64,000 nucleotides of DNA from NCBI GenBank assembly GCA_035758845.1, contig DASTVZ010000178.1:80852-144851 (forward strand), written 5' to 3'. Positions within the stretch are counted from its first letter, which is position 1. Every line of letters begins with the position of its first letter. This document shows positions 7,857 to 16,401 of this stretch, in pieces. The notes beneath the pieces were generated by a model. That model was given only the letters and a program-made list of their open reading frames with translations. It was not told where the DNA came from and did no database searches. The position numbers and the translations under genes were made by a program. This stretch comes from JALZOC01 sp035758845 (GTDB lineage: Bacteria > Acidobacteriota > Vicinamibacteria > Vicinamibacterales > 2-12-FULL-66-21).

Positions 7857-9137
7857 TTACAAACAGGGTCCATTTACGGTAATGCTGGTCTGACCCTGAC
7901 CGACTGGACCGGTCGATTGAGTAACGGTAACCCGAACGTCAAAGGTGCTTGGTTTTGTATACGTGTGCGAAATCTGCGGACTGCTCACCGTTGTTGTCGC
8001 TGATCCATCGCCGAAGTCCCATTCGTAAGAAGTAATGGACGAAACCGCCCCGGAGACGCTGGCGGTAAACGTGACTCTAGCGTTACACGACGCCGTTGCC
8101 GGACCGGTGATGGTTACCGCCGGCGGTTGAGCCGGGAGAATGGTGACCGCGGTGGCGACCTGCTCGTTGAAGCCGCTTGCGTCGGTCGCAGTCGCTCTCA
8201 CCGTGAATGTGCCAGGCTGCCTGTACACATGTTGGATGACGGTGCTACCGCTGATCGCCCCCAGCGGTTGCTGCGAGCCATCACCAAAATCCACGATGAC
8301 ATTCTGAATGTTTGCCGTGGCGGCGACGTTCACCGTAAAGCTCGCCGGCAGTCCCGCGGAAACCGCGGTCGTTGGAGCGGTGATGCTGAGACCCGTTCGC
8401 GGACTCAGACTGACGGTCACATCGGCCGTCTTGCCGGCAACGTTCGCCGTTACCTTCGCCGTGCGTGGCGCATTAAGAGACGTGGTCGCCACGCCATTTG
8501 AATCTGTCGTCGCCGTCGGCGGATTCAACGAGCCATTGTCGGTGGTAAACGTGACCGGGATCCCGGAAAGGCCGAGGCCGGACACATCCTCGACACGAGC
8601 GGTGATCGTTGATGTCCCACCACCCGGCGGCAGCGTCTGTGGGCTGGCAGACAGGGTCACGCGCTCCACGGCTGCTGCTCCCACCTTCAGGTTCTCGAGC
8701 TTGCCCGATGCCCCACCTGAGAATGCCGTGATCGTCGCCGTGCCGCTCTGATTGCCCGAAAAGAAACGCACTCGTACTTGACCATTGCTGGTTCGGGCTT
8801 CACTCGGCTCGATTCGGCCGATCGTTGTCGTGAAAGACACCAGCGTGCCATTTTGTACCGGCGTTCCTGCTCCGGTAGTCGTCGTACTCGTAGTGCCTGT
8901 TGTTCCCGTTCCCGGAGTCCCGTTTGTCGGCGTCGTCGGCGTGCTTTGCGCCGTCCCGTTTTCAATGACGTTGGCGATGATCTCGATATCGCCATTCAGC
9001 GGGACGGTGTTGGCCGATGCAAAGACGCTGATCACCGAACCGGTCGGCGCGAGCAGCGGGACTTTGTCGCACGCGACCGCGAGCGACAGAGCCGCGATGA
9101 GGCAGAGCACGGCAAGGCCGGCAAAGGAGCGCTTCAT
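7857..9137 (-). CDS. Lipoprotein with bacterial Ig-like and PKD domains
   Basis: Predicted outer-surface lipoprotein, 426 residues. I chose the ATG at 9137, which gives a clean lipoprotein signal MKRSFAGLAVLC with lipobox LAVAC (Cys near 23). Two Ig-like (Big/invasin type) domains follow (about 32-125 and 130-220); the first contains a Thr/Gly-rich insertion. Two PKD domains come next, each with the DFGDGS motif (about 235-325 and 330-425). Such modules mediate protein or carbohydrate contacts; no catalytic domain is visible. It is divergent from the pseudopilin gene at 9175 with only 37 bases between starts, so they probably share a promoter region. Confidence 0.85.
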   Translation of the reverse strand: MKRSFAGLAVLCLIAALSLAVACDKVPLLAPTGSVISVFASANTVPLNGDIEIIANVIENGTAQSTPTTPTNGTPGTGTTGTTSTTTTGAGTPVQNGTLVSFTTTIGRIEPSEARTSNGQVRVRFFSGNQSGTATITAFSGGASGKLENLKVGAAAVERVTLSASPQTLPPGGGTSTITARVEDVSGLGLSGIPVTFTTDNGSLNPPTATTDSNGVATTSLNAPRTAKVTANVAGKTADVTVSLSPRTGLSITAPTTAVSAGLPASFTVNVAATANIQNVIVDFGDGSQQPLGAISGSTVIQHVYRQPGTFTVRATATDASGFNEQVATAVTILPAQPPAVTITGPATASCNARVTFTASVSGAVSSITSYEWDFGDGSATTTVSSPQISHTYTKPSTFDVRVTVTQSTGPVGQGQTSITVNGPCL

Positions 9138-9174
9138 GTGTGCTACCATCGGAGACGCTAAGGATAATACTCTC

Positions 9175-9981
9175 ATGTGTTTAGAGGGTGGTCAAGACAA
9201 CGAGCGGGGCTACGCCATGGCGGCGCTGCTCGTGAGCCTTGCCGTGATGATGGTGCTCATGTCCGTCGCGATGCCCGTCTGGAAGACACAGGCGCAGCGC
9301 GAGAAGGAAGCGGAACTCATTTTTCGCGGTGAACAGATTGCGCGGGGGATCAATCTTTATATGCGGAAGATGGGCGGAGCCAGCTATCCGCCAAGTCTTG
9401 ACGTCCTGGTGCAAGGCCGTTTCCTTCGAAAGAAATACAAGGATCCCATGACGGAAAATGACACCTCGCTGCCGATGAATCAGCGTGGCGAATGGGACAT
9501 TGTCAATGCTGCGGGCGGCGTGCCTGGCCAAGGAGGTGCTTCGCCGCAGCAGCCCGGCGGACGTGGCCGCGCGGGTGCCCCCGCGACCGGCCTGAGTGCT
9601 CCACCGTCGCCACGGTCGGGAATAGGGTCTCCCACAGGATCGCCAGGGCCCTCGCTCGGTGGACAGACGGCAGTCGGCGGAATGATGGGTGTCCGCAGCA
9701 AGAGTAAGGAATCGTCCTTCAAGATCTACAAAGGAACAGGCACGCATTACAACGAGTGGCTGTTCCTCTTCAGCACGGTGAGCAACCGGCCCGGCGCCCC
9801 CGGCGGAGGCCAGCCCGTTCCGGGAATGCCGGGGCGGGGGGGGCCAGGACAACGCGGCGCCCCCGTTCCCGGCATGGGCCCGGGACGCGGCATCAACATC
9901 GGGCCTGACGGTGGCCGCGGGCCACGCGGCTTCGGACCGGGTCCGGTGCAGCCTGGTGTTCAGCGCGGGCGCGGCCAATAG
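9175..9981 (+). CDS. Atypical pseudopilin with Gly/Pro-rich tail
   Basis: Type IV pilin-like protein of a type II secretion or pilus system, 268 residues. The ATG at 9175 gives a short polar leader ending RG before YAMAALLVSLAVMMVLMSVAMP, the hydrophobic N-terminal helix of pilins. The usual Glu at mature position 5 is missing, as in some minor (tip) pseudopilins. The middle resembles the two pseudopilins at 11.6-12.5 kb (QAQREKEAEL, YPPSLDVLV, DPMTEND and a GEW motif). The last 140 residues contain two Gly/Pro/Arg-rich segments unlike a standard pseudopilin. It probably belongs to the secretion system encoded at 11.6-20.9 kb. Confidence 0.75.
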   Translation: MCLEGGQDNERGYAMAALLVSLAVMMVLMSVAMPVWKTQAQREKEAELIFRGEQIARGINLYMRKMGGASYPPSLDVLVQGRFLRKKYKDPMTENDTSLPMNQRGEWDIVNAAGGVPGQGGASPQQPGGRGRAGAPATGLSAPPSPRSGIGSPTGSPGPSLGGQTAVGGMMGVRSKSKESSFKIYKGTGTHYNEWLFLFSTVSNRPGAPGGGQPVPGMPGRGGPGQRGAPVPGMGPGRGINIGPDGGRGPRGFGPGPVQPGVQRGRGQ

Positions 9982-10039
9982 AGTCATCCGGACTTGAGAC
10001 GGCTGGCGCCTGCGGGTCGGCCGAGTAGAATTTGTCCAG

Positions 10040-11485
10040 ATGCCGCCGCCCCATACTGATCCTTCCCTGTCCACTTCCAACACATCCACCGATCGCGGCC
10101 TGGTCCGAGGGATAGGCCTCTGGCAGGCCACGGCGCTGAACATGATCGACATGATCGGCGTCGGACCATTCGTCACGATCCCGCTCATGGTTGCCACCAT
10201 GCACGGACCGCAAGCGATGGTTGGCTGGATCCTCGGCGCGTTACTCGTGGTGTGCGACGGCCTCGTGTGGGCCGAGCTCGGCGCCGCGCTGCCGCATGCA
10301 GGCGGTCCGGTTCGATACCTGCGCGCGATGTACGGTCCTCGTGTTGGAGGCTGGCTCGCATTCCTGTTCGTCTTTCAGTTGACCTTCAGCGCACCGTTGT
10401 CGATGGCCTCCGGATGTATCGGCTTTGCGCAGTACGCCGAATATCTGTGGCCCGCGCTGCACGACACGATCACGGCACAACGCATTCCGTTGTCGATCCC
10501 GGGCGTCGGGACGACGTTCATGGAAATCACGATTACCAAGGGAACATTCCTGGCAATGGCGACCGTTGCCACCGCCGTGATCCTGTTGTATCGGCGCATC
10601 ACCATCATCGGCAGGCTCGGCGCTCTCCTCTGGGTCGGCGTAATCGGGACGACGCTCGCGATCATTTTCTCGGGACTGACGCACTTCAGTCCGTCGCAGG
10701 CATTTTCGTTTCCGCCGGGAGCCTGGGAGCCGACGCACGCGTTCTTTACCGGCCTCGGCGCCGCCCTCTTGATTGCCATCTACGACTACTGGGGCTATTA
10801 CAACGTGTGTTATCTCGGCGGCGAGATCACAAATCCCGGCCGCGTCATCCCGCGCGCCATTCTTCTCTCGATCGCGGGCGTGGCGTTTCTCTACCTCACG
10901 ATGAACCTGTCGATCCTCGGCGCCATGCCGTGGCAGGAGGTCGAGAAGTCACGGTTCATCGCGTCCGACTTCATGGCGCGCATCTGGGGTCCGGAGACCG
11001 GCGCGCTCGTGACGCTGATGATGCTGTGGACGGCGTTCGCCTCTGTTTTCTCGCTGCTCCTCGGCTACTCGCGGGTGCCTTACGCGGCCGCGCTCGAAGG
11101 GGATTACTTCAAGGTCTTCGCCCGCGTCCACCCGAAGCATCACTTCCCTCACGTCTCGCTCCTGTGGCTCGGGACGATGGCCGCGATCTTCTGCCTGTTC
11201 AAGCTTGCCGACGTTGTCACCGCGCTCGTGGTGATCAGGATCTCCACGCAGTTCCTCGCACAGACGATCGGGGTCATGGTCCTGCGCCGGCGCGAGCCGG
11301 ACCTGCCGCGTCCATTCCGGATGTGGCTCTACCCCATTCCAGCGGTGCTCGCGTTCCTCGGATTCATCTATGTGATCGTGATGCGACCGAAATCGTTGGA
11401 ATCGATTCGGTTGGCGATCGTGGTGATTATCGTCGGGACGCTACTGTTTTGGATCAGAAGGCGTTTTGCGAAGCGCATGACTTAA
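10040..11485 (+). CDS. APC-superfamily amino acid permease
   Basis: Inner-membrane amino acid/polyamine/organocation transporter, 481 residues and about 12 hydrophobic helices. The family start is clear: GIGLWQATALNMIDMIGVGPFVTIPL contains the unwound first helix with the GVGPF glycine motif, followed by GWILGALLVVCDGLVWAELGAALPHAGGPVRYLRA. The C-terminal end is basic. The substrate cannot be told from the sequence. It stands alone between a pseudopilin gene and the convergent secretion operon, with a terminator-like inverted repeat after it. Confidence 0.85.
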   Translation: MPPPHTDPSLSTSNTSTDRGLVRGIGLWQATALNMIDMIGVGPFVTIPLMVATMHGPQAMVGWILGALLVVCDGLVWAELGAALPHAGGPVRYLRAMYGPRVGGWLAFLFVFQLTFSAPLSMASGCIGFAQYAEYLWPALHDTITAQRIPLSIPGVGTTFMEITITKGTFLAMATVATAVILLYRRITIIGRLGALLWVGVIGTTLAIIFSGLTHFSPSQAFSFPPGAWEPTHAFFTGLGAALLIAIYDYWGYYNVCYLGGEITNPGRVIPRAILLSIAGVAFLYLTMNLSILGAMPWQEVEKSRFIASDFMARIWGPETGALVTLMMLWTAFASVFSLLLGYSRVPYAAALEGDYFKVFARVHPKHHFPHVSLLWLGTMAAIFCLFKLADVVTALVVIRISTQFLAQTIGVMVLRRREPDLPRPFRMWLYPIPAVLAFLGFIYVIVMRPKSLESIRLAIVVIIVGTLLFWIRRRFAKRMT

Positions 11486-11566
11486 ACAAGAGAAACGGGA
11501 AAGGAGAGATATTTTCTTGGTGCTCTAAAAATCAAAAACTCTCGTTTCTCCAGTTTCTCCTGTTTT
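11484..11566. terminator. Two-way terminator-like inverted repeat
   Basis: AAACAAGAGAAAC near 11484-11496 pairs with GTTTCTCCTGTTT near 11553-11565 with one mismatch, and CGTTTCTC at 11543-11550 offers an alternative partner. A T-rich end (TGTTTTTG) follows on the plus strand. The element separates the permease from the convergent pseudopilin gene. The long spacer makes efficient termination uncertain. Confidence 0.45.
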
Positions 11567-11577
11567 TGATGGTGACG

Positions 11578-11979
11578 TTACCAATCTGAGTAGGAAGTGC
11601 CGTCGAGACCCGTACCAGGCGCGCCGCTCTTTATGTTGTAAATCCCAGGATCGCCCGATGTATTTCCGGGCTCGGGTTCAGCCGGGACCGTCTGCCAGGT
11701 GTCGGCCGACTTGGTGATCGGATCTTCTGGAATCGCGCGCATGTAGCCGTCGCTGACAAGCGCGTCGAGGGAGGCGGGGTACTTCGCCTTGTCGGCGTAG
11801 TACTGATCGATCGCGTCGCGCATGCGGAAGAGATCGGTGCGAAGCGTCGCTTCTTTCGCGCTCTGGACGGAGTTGCGGTACTGCACGACCCCCATCGTCG
11901 CGAGGATTGAGATCAGCGCGATGACGATGAGCAGTTCGATCAGCGTGAACCCGCCGGCGCCCCGTTTCCTGTCGTTCAT
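11578..11979 (-). CDS. GspG-like pseudopilin
   Basis: Type II secretion pseudopilin, 133 residues. The class III signal is textbook: a basic leader ending GAGG, then FTLIELLIVIALISILATMG with Glu at mature position 5. The C-terminal half has the features of GspG: an alternating helix (LRTDLFRMRDAIDQYY), YPASLDALV, and IPEDPITKSADTW. It is the last gene of the minus-strand secretion operon, 49 bases after the previous pseudopilin gene. GspG normally forms the shaft of the pseudopilus, so this is the best candidate for the major pseudopilin here. No prepilin peptidase is encoded in the window. Confidence 0.88.
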   Translation of the reverse strand: MNDRKRGAGGFTLIELLIVIALISILATMGVVQYRNSVQSAKEATLRTDLFRMRDAIDQYYADKAKYPASLDALVSDGYMRAIPEDPITKSADTWQTVPAEPEPGNTSGDPGIYNIKSGAPGTGLDGTSYSDW

Positions 11980-12028
11980 ACGTCCTACTATCTGCCCTGC
12001 GCGCGTTTCTCCCGCGAGTCGAATGGCC

Positions 12029-12541
12029 CTACCAGTCGCGATACTTGGTTCCGTCGAGCGCTGTGCCTTCTGCCTTGGTGTAAACGTCGTACACGTTGCC
12101 GCCGCCCCACGACGTCGAATCCGGTTTGTCGCCGTAGGCCCGCATTCCCCACTCCGTCGATTTCGTCATCGGGTCCTGGGGAATGCGGCGAAGGAACTTC
12201 AGCTTGCGGCCGGACGCATCGTTTGCCACCGAGACGCCCTCGACGAGCGTTTCGAGATCCGGCGGATATCCCTCGCTGCCGACTTTGACGTCGACCGATC
12301 CAATGAGCCCGTTGTCGACCGAATCCTTGTACTTGTCGATCGCCAGTCGTATCTCGCGAAGCGCGCGATGCAACTCGATTTCGCGCTGACGCTGAACCGT
12401 GACCCGCGCAAGCGGCATCGCGGCCGTAGCAAGGATCAAGAGGATCGTCGTGACGACGAGGAGTTCGATGAAGGTGAAGCCCTTCGCCCCTCGCACCCCT
12501 GGCACTCTTGGCACCCGCGGCACCCGTAGCACCCAATTCAC
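12029..12541 (-). CDS. Pseudopilin with repeat-derived leader
   Basis: Type II secretion/type IV pilin-like protein, 170 residues. The mature part starts FTFIELLVVTTILLILATAAMP with Glu5 present, then a long amphipathic helix, YPPDLETLV, RRIPQDPMTKSTEW and a C-terminal GTKYRDW that parallels GTSYSDW in the neighbouring GspG-like protein. The GTG start at 12541 lies two bases after the secretin stop. Leader codons 4-17 are built from a tandem GTGCC-type DNA repeat, giving VLRVPRVPRVPGVRG ahead of AKG. The real start could lie further in, but a basic leader ending in Gly is conserved either way. Confidence 0.82.
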   Translation of the reverse strand: MNWVLRVPRVPRVPGVRGAKGFTFIELLVVTTILLILATAAMPLARVTVQRQREIELHRALREIRLAIDKYKDSVDNGLIGSVDVKVGSEGYPPDLETLVEGVSVANDASGRKLKFLRRIPQDPMTKSTEWGMRAYGDKPDSTSWGGGNVYDVYTKAEGTALDGTKYRDW

Positions 12542-12543
12542 AT

Positions 12544-15075
12544 CTACCTCACCATCACATTCACCGGGCTGAACTGCAGGTTGATCGCCGCACCCTCGGG
12601 TGTGCTCGCGACGCCGCTCACCTGAATCACCGACCCGCCGGGACCGATGGCGTCGAAGATGAGTGCGGCGAGCAGTCCAGTGCCTGATGCGCCGGCCTGA
12701 TCGGCTGTTCGTGTAATCGCGATGTCGATTCGACCCGACGCCGCGTCGATCCGCGGCGTGAAAGACGTCGCGACGCCCCCCTGCCGCATGAACGTGCCGT
12801 CCTGAGCCGTGCGTACGCGAAGCACGTTCGGGTTGTAGGTCACCGTCAGCGTCATCACCGAGAGACGGGCCACGTTGTTGATCGAGACCGGCACCGTATA
12901 TGGACCACCGGCAACGCGGAACTCGGTCCCTGGTGGCGTGACGATCACTTGCGCGGTTGTTGCAGCGGGGGGAGTGGCCGTCCCCGGTGCCGCTGCAGGA
13001 GTCGGCGAGACGTCTCGTGGCGGCGTCGTGGGCGCAGCAACTCCACCCGGCGGCGGCGTCACTGGCGCAATACCACCAGGCGTGGTGACGGGCGGTGCAC
13101 CACCCGGTGCCGTGGCGGGCGGAGCCCCCGGCAGCGGCGTCACTAGTGTCGGTACGGGCGACGTCCCCGGCGGCGCCGGGAAGTTAGTCGGCGGCACTCC
13201 GCCTTCGGGATTTGCCGTGGACCGTGGAACACCCGGAACGGTTCCCGGCTGCGTGCCGCCCGCTGGCGGCGCCCCTCCCGGAGCAGTTCCGGGTGGTGGA
13301 TTATCTGGCCCGGGTTGCGGGGCGATGAGTGGCGGCGGACCGCCAAGGCCGACGTTCTGCTGCGTGCCGATGTAGATCGACGACAGATCTTCCACCGTGA
13401 GTTCGTGAGTGCGGACGATGTGCGGCGTCAGCAGCATGACGATGTCTGACTGGTTGATTTCGTCGTTGGTGGATCCGAAGAGGGACCGGAGAATGGGGGT
13501 CTTGGTGATGCCTGGGAAACCTGTCAGGATCTTGCGCTGCTCGTCGCGGAGCAACCCCGCGAGCAACGTCGACTCCCCTTCGCGCAATCGAAGCTTCGTC
13601 GTGACCTTGCGCGAACTGAACGACGGCACGTCCTGCCCGGCCACACTGATGCTTGGTCCAAGCGCGCTGCTCTCCAGCATGAAGGCATCGAGCACGATCT
13701 CCCCTTCGTAGGTCACACGCGGGGTCATTTCGAGATTGACGCCGACGTCTTTGTAGTTGAACGACGACTGCGGGGTCGTCGCCAGCCCTCCGGGCACGGC
13801 GGCGCCGAAGACGGTCGACAGCACCGGAATCTGATCGCCGAGGTTCAGCGTCAGTTTGGTCCCTTCAGCGCCGCGAAGCTGCGGCTTCGCGATCACTTTC
13901 GTGCGGGAGTCGGTCTCGAGGAACTTGATGACCGCCGCCGGCACGCTGAGGTAGAAGTCCGCGGTACTGATTCCCTGTGAGATGGTGTTGAGATTGAAGG
14001 GCGGCGGCTGTGTTGGCGCGCTCGGCAAGGTATTCGGCGTGTTCGGAGGAGCCACTTCCGGCGAGAACGTCAGGCCCAACGCATAGGCGCTGAGATTCAG
14101 CCCGAGATCCTTCGTTCGCTTGCGATTCACCTCGAGGATCTGGACATCGACGATCACCTCGGCGCGCGGCTTGTCGTTGGCCTTGATGATCCGTTCGATG
14201 ACGTCCATGACCGGAGCCGTCGCGCGCACGGTCAACGTGTTCGCCGTCTTGTTCTGCAGCACCGTCGGCTGCACCGGCATCGTCGGGACACGCATGATCG
14301 TGTTGATGATCTGCGAGATTTCCGCCACGTCCGCGTGCGAGATGAAGAAGACCTTGACGACGAGGTCGTCGTATTGGGCGTGCTTCTGCGCGTTATCGGG
14401 AACGATGATGATCGTCTTCGGATTCAGAACCTTGTAAAAGAACTGATTCGCCGCCGTGACCTGCTGCAGCGCCTGTTCGAGCGTGACGTCTTCGAGCCGT
14501 ACGGTGTAGGCCTTGTCTTGATATTGCTGGTCGTAGGTGACGTTAATTCCCGTCGCGCTGCCGATGAAGTTCAGGATGTCGCGAACGCTGGCGTTCGGCC
14601 CGAAGCTGACGACCGGCAGTGGCGACGTCGGATTGAGCAGCGGCGTACTCGCCCGTCGCGCTTCCTCGCGCTGTCTCTCGATGGGCGGCTTTGGACGCAA
14701 CGCCTCAATGCGATCGCGAATAGTCTTCTCGAGCTCGACGCTCTTTGCCGCCGCAAGGCGATTCGAGGGATCAATGTCGAGCGCGCGCTTGTACTGGAGA
14801 AGCGCGGCGTCGAGCTGATCCGCCTGTTCCAGTTCGTGCGCGCGGCTCAAATGCTCGCGCGACGCAGTCTGGACCGCCCGTTCGAGCGCGATCTTGTATT
14901 CGGCCTTGTTCGGGCTCTCCTGGACTGCCGTCGTGTAGTGCGTGACGGCAGCGTCCCAGTCGCCAACACGCGACGCCTCCTGCCCTTGACGGTACGCGCG
15001 TCCGGCAGCACATCCCGAGACGCACATCGCAAGAACGATTGCAATTGCAATCCTGTGCTTCACCAACACCGCCAC
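12544..15075 (-). CDS. Secretin (GspD/PilQ-like) with N-terminal TPR and C-terminal cohesin domain
   Basis: Outer-membrane secretin pore, 843 residues. Order of parts: lipoprotein signal with lipobox VSGC (Cys about 22); TPR-like helices (about 25-125); STN/N0 domain (about 160-225); N1-type domain with HADVAEISQIINTIM (about 248-262); secretin core (about 395-560) with LRGAEGTKLTLNLGDQIPV, LREGESTLLAGLL and the terminal signature SDIVMLLTPHIV; a Pro/Gly-rich linker of about 136 residues (572-707); and a C-terminal domain (708-843) resembling a cohesin or beta-sandwich fold. The start used is GTG; GTG codons 3 and 5 are alternatives. A palindromic element (15087-15117) lies 12 bases upstream. 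It would form the exit channel for the pseudopilus system. Confidence 0.9.
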   Translation of the reverse strand: MAVLVKHRIAIAIVLAMCVSGCAAGRAYRQGQEASRVGDWDAAVTHYTTAVQESPNKAEYKIALERAVQTASREHLSRAHELEQADQLDAALLQYKRALDIDPSNRLAAAKSVELEKTIRDRIEALRPKPPIERQREEARRASTPLLNPTSPLPVVSFGPNASVRDILNFIGSATGINVTYDQQYQDKAYTVRLEDVTLEQALQQVTAANQFFYKVLNPKTIIIVPDNAQKHAQYDDLVVKVFFISHADVAEISQIINTIMRVPTMPVQPTVLQNKTANTLTVRATAPVMDVIERIIKANDKPRAEVIVDVQILEVNRKRTKDLGLNLSAYALGLTFSPEVAPPNTPNTLPSAPTQPPPFNLNTISQGISTADFYLSVPAAVIKFLETDSRTKVIAKPQLRGAEGTKLTLNLGDQIPVLSTVFGAAVPGGLATTPQSSFNYKDVGVNLEMTPRVTYEGEIVLDAFMLESSALGPSISVAGQDVPSFSSRKVTTKLRLREGESTLLAGLLRDEQRKILTGFPGITKTPILRSLFGSTNDEINQSDIVMLLTPHIVRTHELTVEDLSSIYIGTQQNVGLGGPPPLIAPQPGPDNPPPGTAPGGAPPAGGTQPGTVPGVPRSTANPEGGVPPTNFPAPPGTSPVPTLVTPLPGAPPATAPGGAPPVTTPGGIAPVTPPPGGVAAPTTPPRDVSPTPAAAPGTATPPAATTAQVIVTPPGTEFRVAGGPYTVPVSINNVARLSVMTLTVTYNPNVLRVRTAQDGTFMRQGGVATSFTPRIDAASGRIDIAITRTADQAGASGTGLLAALIFDAIGPGGSVIQVSGVASTPEGAAINLQFSPVNVMVR

Positions 15076-15086
15076 CCCATCTTTAG

Positions 15087-15117
15087 ATCCGAGGGGCTTC
15101 GCCCCTCGGACTCCCCT
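15087..15117. repeat. REP-like hairpin element, copy 1
   Basis: A 31-base segment identical to 58483-58513. Its core is a perfect hairpin with arms CCGAGGGGC and GCCCCTCGG around TTC, followed by ACTCCCCT. It lies 12 bases upstream of the secretin start, reading in the same orientation relative to the gene as the gcvT copy. The rest of the gap to 15248 is low-complexity CGCTCG-rich sequence with an 8-base inverted repeat (CTCGCCAT at 15205-15212, ATGGCGAG at 15231-15238); no gene is visible. Confidence 0.8.
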
Positions 15118-15248
15118 TCACGCTCTCTCGCGAGCCGCTTCGTCGGCTCGCTCCGTTCGCGTGGCTCGCTTCGCTGCGCTCGCGTCTTTCTTCGCCGCTC
15201 TTGCCTCGCCATAGCAAGTGTCATCCTACGATGGCGAGACGAGTCGGG

Positions 15249-15836
15249 TTATTTCCCGACGCACTCCTGACCGGACAGCCGAATCGTTTGCCGGCCACGG
15301 CCGTCGACATACTCCATGACCACCGACTCGACGCCAATCTTCACGAGTCGATACTGACCTGAGATGATGTCCCCCTCGCGACCGCGCATAGTACTCCGAC
15401 AATCACTGAATGCCGCCAACTTTCCACCACCCTTTTCCTCCAACAGCCCGATGTACTTTAACGGGATGGCCGGCGGAGGCGGCGGTGGGGGCGGCACCGT
15501 CGACTCCGGCGTCGGCGGCGGCTCTGGCTTCGGCTGCGGCGGCGGAGGTGGCGGCGGCGGCTTCACGTAGAACCGAAACGGGTTCCGCTCGCTCGACTCG
15601 GCGTCCGGACGCGGCTCGCTCAGCGCCTTCAGGTGCACCTCGAGATCCCCCGGCTGCACACTCTCGACGGTCTTCCCCCTCTGTGTCGCCCGGGGATTAG
15701 ACGGTGCGGGTCCGGGCGCGGCTGGCTTTCCTACGGGCAGCCACGAGATCAGCGCCACGGCAACAACGATCGCCAAGGCGACGAGGAGCCACGGTCTCGG
15801 CCGGCCCGAAGGGCGGGTTGACGCGTCAGTTTCCAT
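15249..15836 (-). CDS. PilP/GspC-like periplasmic linker protein
   Basis: Bitopic inner-membrane protein, 195 residues. One transmembrane helix (LLVALAIVVAVALISWLPV) follows a short basic N-terminus. A long Pro-rich stretch with two poly-Pro runs spans about 95-130. A C-terminal beta-domain (IPLKYIGLLEEKGGGKLAAF through VVMEYVDGRGRQTIRLSG) resembles the PilP/GspC homology region that contacts the secretin N0 domain. I chose ATG 15836, which overlaps the end of the PilO gene by 11 bases; an ATG at 15878 is also in frame. Position between PilO and the secretin matches a pilMNOPQ order. Confidence 0.75.
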   Translation of the reverse strand: METDASTRPSGRPRPWLLVALAIVVAVALISWLPVGKPAAPGPAPSNPRATQRGKTVESVQPGDLEVHLKALSEPRPDAESSERNPFRFYVKPPPPPPPPQPKPEPPPTPESTVPPPPPPPPAIPLKYIGLLEEKGGGKLAAFSDCRSTMRGREGDIISGQYRLVKIGVESVVMEYVDGRGRQTIRLSGQECVGK

Positions 15837-16401
15837 TCGCTCCGGTCCGGTAGTACGTGGCGATGTCGACGCTGACATTCAACCCGCGATTTTCAATCTC
15901 GCTCTGGGTAAGCTCGACATTTTCGAGGACGAGAAATTCCGGGGCGGTTTCCAGCTCATGGATGAAGCGACGGATGTTCCGGTACTCACCCGATAGCGAC
16001 GCCCGATACGTGAACTTCACCAGCTGACTATCCCGCTGCGGTTGCGGATCGGACGTCTCGCGCTCGAGTCGCAGATTGGACTTTTGCGCCAGCTGCTCGA
16101 TCCGAAGAAACGTCGCCCGTCGTGCGGCGCTCAAATCCGGCGGCAACACGTCGCTGTAGAACTTCTGCAGCTCCTGATCGGCCTGTCCTTTTCCTGTTAC
16201 CGTCGCGCGCGCCGCGTCGTAATCACGTTTCGCGGCATGGAGCGCGGTCGTTGCCGCCTTCGACTGCTGCTCCCCACCCGCCACTTTTTTCGACAGTGGA
16301 TAGACCACAATCGCGAAGAGCGCGATGTTCACCACGAGTGCGATCACAATCGGCAGAATCAGTCTGCGCTTCTCGGCCAGCACACGACGCGCATCTGTCA
16401 T
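15826..16401 (-). CDS. pilO: PilO-like inner-membrane assembly protein
   Basis: Bitopic protein of the PilO/GspM family, 191 residues. A cytoplasmic basic start (MTDARRVLAEKRR) precedes one transmembrane helix (about 14-35), a coiled coil (about 40-75) and a ferredoxin-like periplasmic domain with FTYRASLSGEYRNIRRFIHELE. Its ATG overlaps the PilN stop (ATGA). PilO pairs with PilN to form the inner-membrane alignment ring that couples the ATPase platform to the secretin. Confidence 0.85.
   Translation of the reverse strand: MTDARRVLAEKRRLILPIVIALVVNIALFAIVVYPLSKKVAGGEQQSKAATTALHAAKRDYDAARATVTGKGQADQELQKFYSDVLPPDLSAARRATFLRIEQLAQKSNLRLERETSDPQPQRDSQLVKFTYRASLSGEYRNIRRFIHELETAPEFLVLENVELTQSEIENRGLNVSVDIATYYRTGANGN

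Noticed and set aside
12875..13375. Plus-strand Gly/Pro/Val-rich open frame
   Set aside because: Mirror of the Pro/Gly-rich linker of the secretin; low-complexity shadow with no ribosome site or family signature.
14335..15270. Long plus-strand open frame of 311 codons
   Set aside because: It is antisense to the secretin gene, whose protein has clear family motifs; the plus frame has no recognisable domain and arises from GC-rich codon bias.
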